A DNA stretch of 64,000 nucleotides from Sphingomonas sp. CBMAI 2297 (GTDB taxonomy: Bacteria > Pseudomonadota > Alphaproteobacteria > Sphingomonadales > Sphingomonadaceae), in NCBI RefSeq assembly GCF_029870595.1, contig NZ_JAPDIR010000020.1:1-64000 (forward strand), given 5' to 3'. Positions within the stretch are counted from its first letter, which is position 1, and each line of letters opens with the position of its first letter. The notes under the pieces are model-generated. The model saw only the letters and a list, made by a program, of their open reading frames with translations. It was not told the origin of the DNA and searched no databases. Positions 32,401 through 44,400 of this stretch are shown in pieces. The translations under genes and the position numbers were made by a program.

Positions 32401-35400
32401 CTGGTGGTCACGTCGCCGAGCGTGAGCGTGCCCGACGGTCCGGCGATCGCGATCGCCCCGACCGCGTTGATATCGCCCATGGCGAGATTGCCGGTGAGCA
32501 CCCTGGCCTGCACCGTGCCGCCATCGACCGCACCGAGCGCGTCGGCCCGGTACAGATTGATCGCGAGATCGCCATCGGCATCCAGGCTCTTGCCCGCCAG
32601 CAACGTGCCGGCATTGGAGAAGGCGTTGCCGCTGGTGATCGACGCGGCATCGGCGGCGCCGAACGTCAGGTTGCCGCCCGCGCTCAGCGAGAACGCATTG
32701 GCGCCAGTGCCGGTCAGCGCGGCTCCGGCCAGCGTCAGGTCGCCGCCCGCGGCCAGGCTGATCGCGTTGCCCGCCTGGGCGTTGCGGACATGCAGCTGGC
32801 CCTGCGCGGCACGGATCGAGACCGAACCTGCGGCTGCGAAGTCCGTCGAACCAAAGTCGAAGTCGCCGGCCGTGTCGGTGATGCTGAGCGAGCCGCCCAG
32901 CGTGCCGAGCGATGCGAAGCTGTTGCCCGCGAAATGGCCGGCGGTGAGCGTATAGTCATGCGCCACGACCGGCGCCAGGTTCAGCTCGATCGTGCCGGTG
33001 CCGGCGTCGAGCGTGACATCATGGCCCTGGAGGAAGTTGATCCCCAGATTGCCGGACCGGATGGTGACGCTGCTGTTGCCGTCGGACTGGATCGTGTCGA
33101 ACACGCCGGTCAGCCCGAGCAGGTTGATCGTGACGTCGCCGCCCAGCGAGACGACCGTGCCGCCGCCGGTGCCGCAGCCGCAACCGCCAAGGGTGCCGCC
33201 GGTGACGACCGAGTTCGCGACGTCGATCGCCGCCGCCGTATCGGCGCCGAGCGTGACATTGCCCTGGGCGACGAGCGCGAAGCCGTCGACCGCGGTCAGG
33301 CTGCGCACCGTGGCGCTGCCATTCGCGGCGAACTGGCCCCCGCCCGCGAGCGCGACCTGGTTGATCGCGAGATCGCCGGCAGAGAGGACCGACGCGTCCT
33401 GGGCGGCGTTCAGTTCGTCGATGGTGATCCCGCCAACGGAACTGTTCACGACCAGGTCGCCGCCCGAGCCGAGCGAGGCCGCCCGCACTTCGCCGCCGTT
33501 GATCCGGAGATAGCGGTCGGCCGTCAGGTTGGAGACGGCGCTGGTGTCGACCAGGCTATCGCTGGTCAGATAGAGATCGTTGGCCGATACGGTGCCGCCG
33601 CCCAGGGTCAGATTGCCGCCCCGGGCCTCGAGGTCGACCGTGTCGCCCGAGACCCTGGTCACGGTAAGCGCGCCGGCGTTCAGATAGGCACTGGCATTGC
33701 CGGTGGTGGCGTTCAGTTCGCCGATCGTCAGGTTGCCGTTCCGGACGTTCACCTCTGCTTCCGCCCCAGTTACCTGGGTAAGCATCGCCGAGTGGTGCAA
33801 GTTCGCATAGGCGCCGGTGTCGCCAAGAACCTTGGCCGTACCGGCGGAACCCGAAGCGCGCTCGAAATAAATGTCGTTGCCGATGCCGGAGTAATCGTTC
33901 GCGCCCAATATCGCGTCGCCGGTGGTGCTCTGCACCATCAGGTCGCCGGCCGTGCCCGTGAGCTTCGCCTGGCGCAGGATCGCGTCCCCGCCCCGCGCGT
34001 AGAGCGTGATGTTGCCGCCCGCGCTGGCATAGCCGGCGGTGATGCCGCCGCTGCCGGTGGTGGACAGGTGCACATCGCCGCCGGCTTCGATGCTGCCGGT
34101 CAGGTTCAGGGTGCCCGCGCTCGCGACACGGGCGTCGCCGGTGCCGCCATCGATATGGAAGGCCTCGAAGTTGCCGGCCGTGGTGGACACGTCGACACCC
34201 GTCGCGCCGAGCAGCTCGCTCGCCTGGATCGCGATGGCGGAGCCGGTCACCGAGCCGGAAAGCGAGCGGATCGTGCCGTTGCCGAGCAGGCCGGAGACCA
34301 GGAAGGAGATGTCGCCACCATATTCCAGCGTGCGGCCGCCCATGTCGACGGCGCCCAGGCTCGTCAGCGTCCAGGTGCCCGCCCGGGCGCCGCCCGGTGC
34401 CAGCGCGCCGTTCAGGAGCGACCCGCCGCTCAGCCTATAATCGCCCGCGACATAGACGGTGCCGATATCGACGGTGCCGATGCCCGCGTTGAGCTCGACG
34501 TCGCCGAAGCTGCTGCTCGCCCGGCCGAGCGCGATGCCCGTGCCGGTGATCGAGAGCGTGCCCGTGCCGACATCCACCTGCCCGCCGGTGATGTCGCCGA
34601 CCGCCGAGATGGTGAGGCTCCGCCTTGCGCCGAACGTGGCCGGCAGGGCCAGATTGCCCTGGGTGTCGGTGATGAAGGCATCGAGCGGGACGACATCGAG
34701 CGGGTTGCCGCTCGCGAAGGTCAGCGCGCCAAGGCCGATGTCGCTGCCGGTGACCGAATAGGTGCCCGGCGTGGCGATCGAGCTCGCCTGGACATCGGCA
34801 TCCGCGACCAGCGTGACGTTTGCGCCCGCTACGGTGCCGAGCAGCAGCCGGCCGAGCGACCGCGCATCGACATCGCCGGCTGCGGAGATGGCGACCGCCG
34901 CGTTGTACATGGCATCGACGCCCAGCGTCGCGTTGCCGGTGGCCTGGATCTTGACCGAGCCCGGCGTGGCGCCGACGCCGTAGTCGATGACGTTCGCACT
35001 GCCGATCGCGCCAGTCGCCCCGCCCAGCGTGACGTTGCCGCCCGAGATCAGCGCGTTGAAGCCGTCGCCCGCGGCGTCGTTGTTGTTGTTTAGATAGAGC
35101 GAGCCGACCGTGACGTTGCCGGTGCCGGTCACCGAGACATCGTCGCTGGTGGTGATGGCGCCGATGCTCAGGTCGTTCGCACCGCCATTGAAGGTGACAT
35201 TGTTGCCCCAGAGCCCGCGCACATAGCCGCCTTTGGCAGTGATCAGGATGTCGCCAGAGGTATAGATGCCGGCAGTGGCGGTCAGATTTCCGTCGATGTT
35301 CAGCGTGACGTCGCCGGAGCCGAGGTTGCCGATGAGCCGCAGGTCCTGGGCGTTGGTGAAGCTGAATGCGGTGCCGCTATTGGCGGCGCCCTGCAGCCTC

Positions 35401-38400
35401 TGGACCTGGTTCTGCCGGTTGGCCGCGACGCCATAGCCGTAGAGCGCCAGCAGATCGACCGTCAGCGCACCCGCCGACTGGGTGATCTGGCCGGTCGCAT
35501 CGATCACCGCCCCCATGGTCACGACGATATCGCCGGCGAGGTCGATCGCGCCGTCATTGTACAGCTGGAAATTGCTGGCGCTCACGTCACCGAGCGCGCT
35601 GAAGCGGATGGTGCGCGGGGACATCGGCGTATTGTAGAAATTCGCCCAATGCCCCGGCGTGGATATGTTCAACGTGCCGCCGGTGATCGGATCGGCGCCG
35701 GCGACGTTGATGTCCCCGCCCGCGATCAGCGTCATGGTCGAGCTGGTGCCGGCGGTGAGCGCGCCGGCGATGTCGAGGGCACCGCTGGTCTTGAAGGTCA
35801 GGTCGCCGCCCGCGCTCAGCGCGTTGATCCTGCCGATCGTGTTGCTGCCGCCGAGCAGCATGTCGCCGGTCGCCGAACCCGTAATGCTCGCGGCGCTGAT
35901 GAGCGAGCCGGCGGACTGAGTGACCGAGCCGTTGGTCGCGGCCACGCTGAAGGCGCCCGCCGCGATGACGTTGCCGGTCAGGCTGACATTCGCGGCACTG
36001 ATCGAGACGGTGCCGCTCCCCGCCGAGAGATTGCCGAACTGGCCGACGCGATCGGTGCCGAACAACAGGCTGATATTGCCCGCAAGGGCGGTGGCGCCGA
36101 GCGTGCCGCTGATATCGGCACCGGCACCGCTATCGGTGACGCTGGTGCCGCGGACGAACAAATTGCCGTCCACGGTCGCGTTGTTCAGGGTGACCGCGCT
36201 GCCGGTCGCCGAGACCGTCGCATTGCCGTTGAAGTTGAAGTTCAGCTCGAGCGGCCCAGCCCCGGAGATGTTGTTCAGCGTTGCCGTGCCGGCGGTGCCG
36301 GTGTTGCTCAGGCTGATCATCGGCGTGGTGATCACGCCGCCGCTGGCCATGGTCAGCGCGAAGTCGGTCGCCAGCGCCGAGCGGACAAAGGCGACGCTGC
36401 CGGTGCCGTTCAGCCAGCCGGTGATGTCGGTCGTGCCCACCGCCAGCGAGATATTGACGCCGGAGAGATTGCCGAGATGGGCGATGACGTTGTCGCCGGT
36501 CAGCTCGATATCGCCGCCGGTGGCGTCGATATTGAGCAGGTTCGCCTTGACCGAGTTGGCGGTGATGCGGCCGACGGTCAGGTCCACCGTGCCGTTCCCG
36601 GCGGCGATCCGGCCGGCATTGAAGATATTGGAGCTGGTGGTGAGCGTGATGTCGCCGTTCTGCGAGGTCAGGCTGTCGATATAATTGAAGCTGCCGCCGA
36701 GCAGCTCGACGCTCCCCGCAGCAGTGACGTCGAGGATGTTGGCGGTGAACAGACCGCCCGGGTTGGTGACGCTGCCGGTATCCGAATAGAGGCCGAGCGT
36801 GCTGCCGGCATGGACGGTGCCCCACAGCGCGACGTCACCGACATTGCGGAAGAGGAAGTCGCCACTGGTGGTGACCGTGCCGAGCCGGCCGACCGCATTG
36901 GCCTGCTGCAGGTCGGCGCTGTCCGCGTCGACGCTCAGCGTCTGCCCGGTGATCGTGCCGCCGGTCTGGTTGATGCCCGCGGCGCCGTTCAGCGTGACGC
37001 TGGTTCCGGCGGTGATGGCGCCGGTCAGGTCATAGGCGGCCGCGCCGTTATAGGTCAGCTCGGTGCCGGCACTGAGCGCGCCGACGGTGCCGATCGCATT
37101 GGCCTTGTCGAGCGAGAGCGAGCCATGCGCCGAGGCGGTGATCGAGCCGCCGGTCATCGCGCCCGACTGCCAGATATTGCCGTTGATCGAACGGACGTCG
37201 ATCGCCCCGCCATTCGCCGCGGTGATGCCGGCGATCGTGAAGGTGCCGGTGTTGACGAAGGTGACGTCGTCGCCCGCCAGGATCACGTCGCTGCCGGCGT
37301 CGATCTGGTTGGCCGCGCCCAGATCGATATCGCCCGCCGCGCTCACCCTGAGCCAGCCGGTGTTGATCCGGCCGCCCGTCTGGCGGACCGCGCCGCCGGC
37401 ATTCAGCGTGAAGGTGTCGTCCGCATCGACATCGGCGGTCAGCGTGACCGCATCCAGGCTGGCGATCTTGACATAGCCATTGGGGCTGCTCAGCGCGCCG
37501 AGCGAGGCGATGTGGTTGGTCGCGCCGTTCAGGTCGACAAAGGCATAGCCGGTGGCGATCAGCTTGTTCGCGGTGATCGAGCCGGAGGTCTGGCGGACAT
37601 AGCCGCCATTCGCCGTGCCGCCGAGCGTGACGGTGTCGCCGCTGATATCGCCCTGGATATCCAGCAGGGTGGAGAGGATCGAGACGTCGCCCGTCGTGGC
37701 GGTCGCGCCATAGACATAGCTCATATTGCCGGTGAGCGAGATGCCGGTCGCCGCCTGGGCGGTGATCCCGCCGCTGTTGACCGCCCCGCCCGCCATCGAG
37801 ATCGAGCCGCTCTGGCTGGTCAGGATGCTCTGGTACATCCCGTTCTGGATCGCGCCCGAGATGGTGAAGCTGCCGGCATTGGTGAAGGAGAGCTGCCCCC
37901 CGCTGAACCCGCCGAGCGAAGCGACATGGTTGGCGGTGGTCAGGTCGACATAGCCGCCGGCGAGGTTCAGCGTCAGCGTGCCGGCGGTGATGTTGCCGCC
38001 AGTGAGATTGTCGCCATTGTTGATCGTGACGTTGTGGCTGCCGGCGTCGATCGCGTCGATCTGCAGCGCCGTCCCGTTGCGCAGGTTGAGATTCGAGCCG
38101 GTGGAGATCAGGCCGATGCGGCTGATCTGGTTGCCGCTATTGTCGAGCACGACATTGGTGCCGGTGGCCGAGAAGATGCCGGCGACGATCGAAGTGCCGG
38201 CCTGCTGGGTGACGGCGCCGCCGTCCGAGATCATCTCGACGATATGGCCGGCCGCGCTGATGTTGCCGAGCGCGAAATCGCCGGTGTTGCGGAAGCGCAG
38301 GTCCTTGCCGTTCGAGTTCAGCGTCGCCAACGCGACGTCGTTGCGGTTGAGCAGGCTGATGCCGTTGGTCGCGCCCGTGCCGCTCGTCGCCTGAAGCTCG

Positions 38401-41400
38401 CTCGAGCGGATCACGCCGGTGCCGGTCTGGGTGAGGTTTCCGGCGGCGATGAGCCTCACCAGGCCCGGCGCCGAGATCTCGCCGTCGAGCGTCAGGTTGC
38501 CGCTGGCGTTCAGCGTGAAGCGGCCGTTCGTGGTGACGTCATTCACCGTGCCGATCGCATTGGCCTGGCCGAGCAGGATGTCGCCGCCGAGCGAAGTGAC
38601 GGTCAGGGCGCCGGCGGAGATGGCGGCGATCTGGTTGATCCCGCCGGTGTCCGAGGTGAGCGAGAGCAGGCCGGGCGTGCTGACGGTGCCGAGTCTGATC
38701 GAGTCCACCGAACGGAAGCGGATGTCGCCGGTGGTCGATACGAGCTCGATGCTGCCGAAGGGGTTGGTATTGTTGGCCGCGCCAAGGGTGATCGCGCCAT
38801 CCGCATGCGCGATCAGGTTGTCGCCGGTCAGCGTCCCGCCCTGCTGCAGGATCGCGCCGCTGTTCGAATAGAGCGCCAGCTGCTGGCCGAACGCGCCGAC
38901 ATTGTCGGTCAGGATCAGGTCGCCGGCATTGGCAAGCGTGATGTCGCCGCTGGAGCCGAGGTTGCGGACCGCGCCGAAACGGGTGACCGCGTTGGCGTTG
39001 CTGTCCAGGCGGATGCCGCCATCCGCGGTGAGTGTGGCCGTGTCGCCCACAGTCAGGATGGTGCCGACATTCTGGCGGATCGCGCCGCTATCCGAGACCA
39101 GCGTGAGGTTGCCGCCCACCGTCATATTGGTCAGCGCGATATCGCTACTGTTGCGGAAGCGCAGATCGCCGCTGGTGGTGCCGAGCCCGCCCAGCGCGGT
39201 CACGTTGTTGGCATGGAACAGGTCGAGCCCGGTGCTGGCGTAAGCCGAGAGGCTGGCGGCGGTGATCGCGCCGCTCGTCTGGCTGATCGCGCCGTCGATG
39301 GAAATGAGCGTGACGGCGTTGCTCAGGATGCTGCCGACCAGCGTCAGATCGTCGCGCACCGTGAAACTGGCCGCATTGGCCGCAGTCAGGCTGCCGAGCT
39401 GCCCGACCTGGTTCGCCCGGGTCAGCACGATCTGGTTGCCCGCGCTCGCGTCCAGCCGGGCCGCGGTGATGATGCCGGCATTCTGGTTGATCGAGCCCAG
39501 GGTGGCGTTCAGCGAGACGGCATTGCCGCCGCCGGCCGTGATGTCGCCGCCCAGCGCGAAGCCGCTGTTGCTGGAATAGGAGATGCCGCCATTCTGCGTC
39601 GCCAGGCCATAGATCGTCCCGACATCGTTGTTGGCGTTCATGGTGATCGCACCGGCGGCGGTGACGTCGAGCCCGCCCGCCGTGATCGCGCCGCCGAGCT
39701 GGGAAAGCGTGCCGCCCGTGCCGAGCGACAGGCGCCCGGTGCCGAGGTTGATCGTGCCGTTGACGCTGAGGCTCGAGCTGGACCGGAAGGATGCGTCGCC
39801 GCCCGCGGTGACGTTGCCCAGCGTGCCGATCCGGCCGCCCAGGTTGATGGTGCCGGAAGCCGCTGCGTTCAGCGTGTCGACATTCACATAGTCGCCAAGG
39901 TTGCCGATGCTGCCATTGGTGACGGTGAGCGAGGCGGTTCCGCCCTCCACGGCGCCGAACCGGGTATTGCCGTCCGAGACGACGGTGATGCCGCCACCAT
40001 TATAGGCGATCAGTGCGTCTACGCTGCCCAGCTGGTTGGTGGCGCTGGTCAGCGAGATGCCGCTCGCGCGCAGGTCGAGGAAATTGCCCGGAGCGTAGAG
40101 GATCTGGCCGGCGCTCTGCGTGATGTTGCCGCCCTGGCTCCAGAGCTCGAAATAGGGCGAGCTGATCGTACCGGTCAGCGCGACATTGCCGCTGGTGTAG
40201 ATCTGCGCGGCGGTGTTGACGTTGCCGACCCCGGCGATGCTGTTCCAGATCCCGCCCGAACCGCGCAGGCTGAAGCTCTGGCCACCGCTCAGATTGATCG
40301 CGCCCGAAGTGATCAGGCCGCCATTCTGCCGGACATTGGCGTTGGCAGCGATCGTAGTGAGCGAGAGCGACTGGCCGTTCAGCGCGTTGATGTCGCCGGT
40401 GATGTCGAAGCTGTCGGCATCGGTATAGGCGATGCCGCCAGAGGCAGCGTTGGTCAGTCCGGCGATGTTGGCGACATTGTTGGTCGCGCTGGTGAGCGAA
40501 AGGCCGGTGGACGCGGTGGCACGCAGCGTGCCGGCGACGATCCCGCCGCTGCTCTGCGTCATCGCATGGCCGATGCTGACCAGCAGCACTTCCTGGCCCG
40601 CCGCCGAGATGTTGCCCGCCAGGTCCAGGTTCGTGAAGGTGGAGAAGAGGATGCCGCCGCTGGTGCTGTTGGTCAGCCCGGCGATGGTGCCGATGGCATT
40701 GCCGGCATGGCCGAAGGCGATGCCCGTCGCCGCCTTCGCGAAGAGGCTGTTCGCGGCGATCGGGCCACCCTGGCTGATCGCGCCGGTATCGGAGGTCAGC
40801 GAGAGCGCATTGATGGCATAGCCCGGTATCCCGGCGAAATCGATGCTTCCCAGATTGCGGAGCGTGACATTGCTGCCGTCGCCATAGGCGAAGCTGGAGC
40901 TGGCGCCAGTGAAGTCGTTCGCGCCGCCGAGGATCAGGTCGCCGCCCGCAGTCACGCTCAGGCTCGGCGCCACGATCTTGGCATTGCCGCTCTGCACCAC
41001 CGAACCGCCGGCAGCGCTCAGCGTCGCGCTGGCCGCCGAGATCGTGCCGGCCGTCTGGGCGATCCCGCCGCTCGTCGCGGTGAGCGTCGCGCCGTTGGTG
41101 GCCGTCACGTTGCCGTCGAGCGTGAATCCGGTGCTGGCGAAATCGATGCTGGTGCCGCTCAGGCCGTGCACCGTCGCGACCTGGTTGCTGCTGCTCGTCG
41201 CCGAAAGCTGGCCGCCGGCATTGACGGTGAGCGAGCTGGCCTGGAGGCCGAAATTGTTGACGGTGATGTCGCCCGCCGCGCTCAGGGTGACGTCGCCCGC
41301 GGGGTTCATGAACTGCAGGTACAGCGCGTCGCCGTTCAGTCGCACGGTGCCGCCAGCACGGACCACGGTGGGCGTCGCGGCGCCGAAGCTGTTGCTGCCC

Positions 41401-44400
41401 ATCAGGTCGAGATTGGCGCCGGTCAGGATCGATGCATTGGCATCGATGCGTCCCGTGCCGCTCTGCACGATGTCGCCGCTGCCGCGCAGGGTGACGTCAT
41501 TGGCCGAGATCGTGCCCGCCGTCTGCGAGATGCCGCCGCCATTGGCCAGCAGGTTGACCGAGCGCAGCCCCACCTTGCTGGCGCTGACGTCGCCCGCGAC
41601 GGCGAAGCTGCCGGCATTGGAGACGAGGACGTCGCCATAGGTGGCGACCAGCTTGCTGAAGCTGTTCACGTCGACGCTGTTGGTCAGGTCGATATGGCCG
41701 GCGGTCATCGACAGGCCGTCGACATTGATCCCGCTCGAGGCGAGATTGCCCCCGGCGGTCACCACGGCATTGCCGGTGGTGTTGAGCCCCACGACGATCC
41801 CACCCGAACCGCCATTGTTGAGGGTGATGGTGCCGCCGCCGGTCGAGGTGCCGATGAAGTTGGTGAAGCGGTTGTCGCCGCCGAGCGTGATGTTGCTCGC
41901 CGCTGCCATGGCGCCGGTGGTGACGTTGACGGTCCCACCGCTCTGGGTGATCGCGCCGGCCGTGGCGATCAGGCTCGTCGCGATGGCCGTGAAGGTGCCG
42001 GTCAGATCGATATTGTTGTCGGCGACCAGGGTGAAGCCGCTGTTGACGCCGATGCCGTCGAGCTTGATGTCACCCGCGGCGTAGATGGTGGCGTTGATGG
42101 CAACCACGCTGAGCTTGTCCGCATCGACCTTGCCATGCGGGGTGGTCACCACGCCGACGGTGGTGGTGCCCGTGGTGATGTTGCCGGTGGTGCTGAGGAA
42201 CACGGTGCCGGGCGCGGTGATGTCGCCTTCGATCGCCAGGCCGCCGGTGTCGCGGATGCGGATGTCGCCGACATCGGTGGTGAGACCCGCCAGTGTCGTG
42301 AAGTTGTTCGAACTGCTGTTGAAGCCGATGCCGGTCGCGGCATGCGCGATGAGCGTGTTCGCGGTCAGGGCGCTGGTCTGGCTGATCGTGCCCGTGTCCG
42401 AGGTCAGGTTCAGCGTGCCGATCGCCGTGCCGTTGCTCGGCAGCAGCAGGTTGCCCTGATTCCGGATGGTAACGTCCGCGCCCACGCCATGGCCCATGTC
42501 CGTCAGCGTGCCGAAATTGTTCGCGCCGCCGATCAGCAGGCTGGTGCCCGCGCCGATCGCCAGCCGGTCGGCAGTGATCCCGCCCGCGCCCTGGGTGATC
42601 GCGCCGCCGCCGGCGTAGATCTGGACGCCGCCGCCGGAGATGTTGCCGCTCAGGCCGAGCGCGGTGGCGGTGTAGATGTTGATGTCGGTGCCGCTCGTGC
42701 TCTTGGCAGTCAGGTCGCCGAGCCCGCGGATCTTGTTGTTGCCATAGGTGAAGACGATGCTGCCGTTGGTGGCGGTGGCGGTCAGCTTGTTGGTCTCGAC
42801 ATAGACGCCGGTGATATTGCCGGTATCCGAGGTCAGCGTGAGGTTGCCGTTGTTCGCGACCTGGTTGCCCGCCCCGCCCAGGTCGAGCGTGCCGACCGTG
42901 CGCAGCGTGAAGTCGCGGCTGATCGAATAGGCGTCGAGCGCGCCGATCTCGTTCGCCCCGCCCAGCGAGACGTCGATGCCGGTGAGCGCCAGGGTGTTCG
43001 CCACCACCTTGGCGCCGCTTGACTGGGTGATATTGCCCACGGCCTGGAGCTGGACATTGTCGCCGGAGATCGTGCCGCTGTTCTGCAGGATCGAGTTCTG
43101 GCTCGAATAGAGGCGGATATACTGGCCGGGGGCGTTGGCGGTGACGTTGCCGTCGAGCTTGATGTCGCCCTTGTTCTCGATGTCGATCGCACCGGCCGAC
43201 GAGGTGAGATAGCGATAGCTGCCGACATTGATGGCGACGGTCTGGTCGTTCAGATAGATTCCGCCGGCCGCGTTGATACCCACCGAGCGCGCGATCACGC
43301 TGTCGTTGTTGCCGGCCGCGCCGCCGGCATCGACGGTCAGGTCGCCGGTGGTGTCGATCTTGAAGAAGATATTCGCATTGCCGGTGAGATTGATGTCGCC
43401 GCCATTGCTCGAGCTCGCCCAGATGATCGCGTTGCCGGTGCTATCGAGCGTGATGCTGTCACGGGCGGTGGCGGCAACCGAGTTGGCCGAGATTGAGCCG
43501 CTGGCGCCGCGCCCGATCGTGCCGAAATTCGCTTTCAGCGTCGCGTCGCCGCCATTGGTGTTGAGCAGGCCGGCAACGGTGAGATTGCCGTCGGTGTCGA
43601 TCGCGAAATTGCCGTTGGTGGTGACGGCGCCGAGCTGGACGTTGCCGCCGGCGATCAGATTTGCACTGGTCCCCGACACGTTGAGCAGGCCGCCCGCGAC
43701 GACCAGCCCGCCATTGGTGGTGATCGCGCCGCCCGAAGTGAGCGAGAGCGCGCCGGCTGCGCGCACCTGGCCGGTCAGGTCGAAGGCATCGCTATCGACG
43801 ATGGTGACGTTGCCGCCGGTGCTGCGGATCGCGCCGAGATGGTCGAAGTCGTTGCCCTGATCGAGCACGATATCGCCGGCCGCATTGGCCTTGAGCGTGC
43901 CCGCGGTGATGAAGCCGCCATTGGTGCTGGTCTGGCTGATCCCGCCAGTGTCCGAGGTCAGGTCGACGGTCGCCCCGCCGGCCTGCACCAGATAATCGAG
44001 CACGATGCCACCGACATTGCGGATCGTGATGTCGTGATAGGCGCCGAGAGAGTCCTTGTTGGTATTGAGCCCGCCGAACACATCGACCTGGTTCGCGCCG
44101 GTCAGCGAAATGGTGCCGTCGGTGGTGACGTTGAGCCGGCCCGCGTCGATGATGCCGCCGGTCTGGTTGACGGAGCCCTGTTCGGCGCCAAGGCTCACAT
44201 TGCTAGCGGTGATGTTCCCGGTCAGCGTCATGTTCCCGTAGTAGGTCCACAGGAAAACCGAGTTGGCGCTGACATTGCCCACCGACGCGATCGTGCCGGA
44301 GAGATTGACGCTGCCCACTGCCGAAGCGGTCAGGAGCGAGGTGCTGATCCCGGTATTGGTGCTGAGGATGCTGCTCGTATCCGAGATCAGCGTGAGCGCG

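Noticed and set aside
29433..35093. Plus-strand open frame of 1,886 codons opposite the exoprotein C-terminal region
   Set aside because: Same antisense artefact. Its wording mirrors the repeats (GDRLG, RQRAGGAGGAVI) and it has no signal peptide, domain or ribosome site.
35649..43022. Very long plus-strand open frame (2,457 codons) opposite the exoprotein gene
   Set aside because: It is antisense to the repetitive exoprotein. Its translation is Asp/Gly/Arg/Ala-rich with no domains, and it arises because the GC-rich repeats lack stops in this frame.
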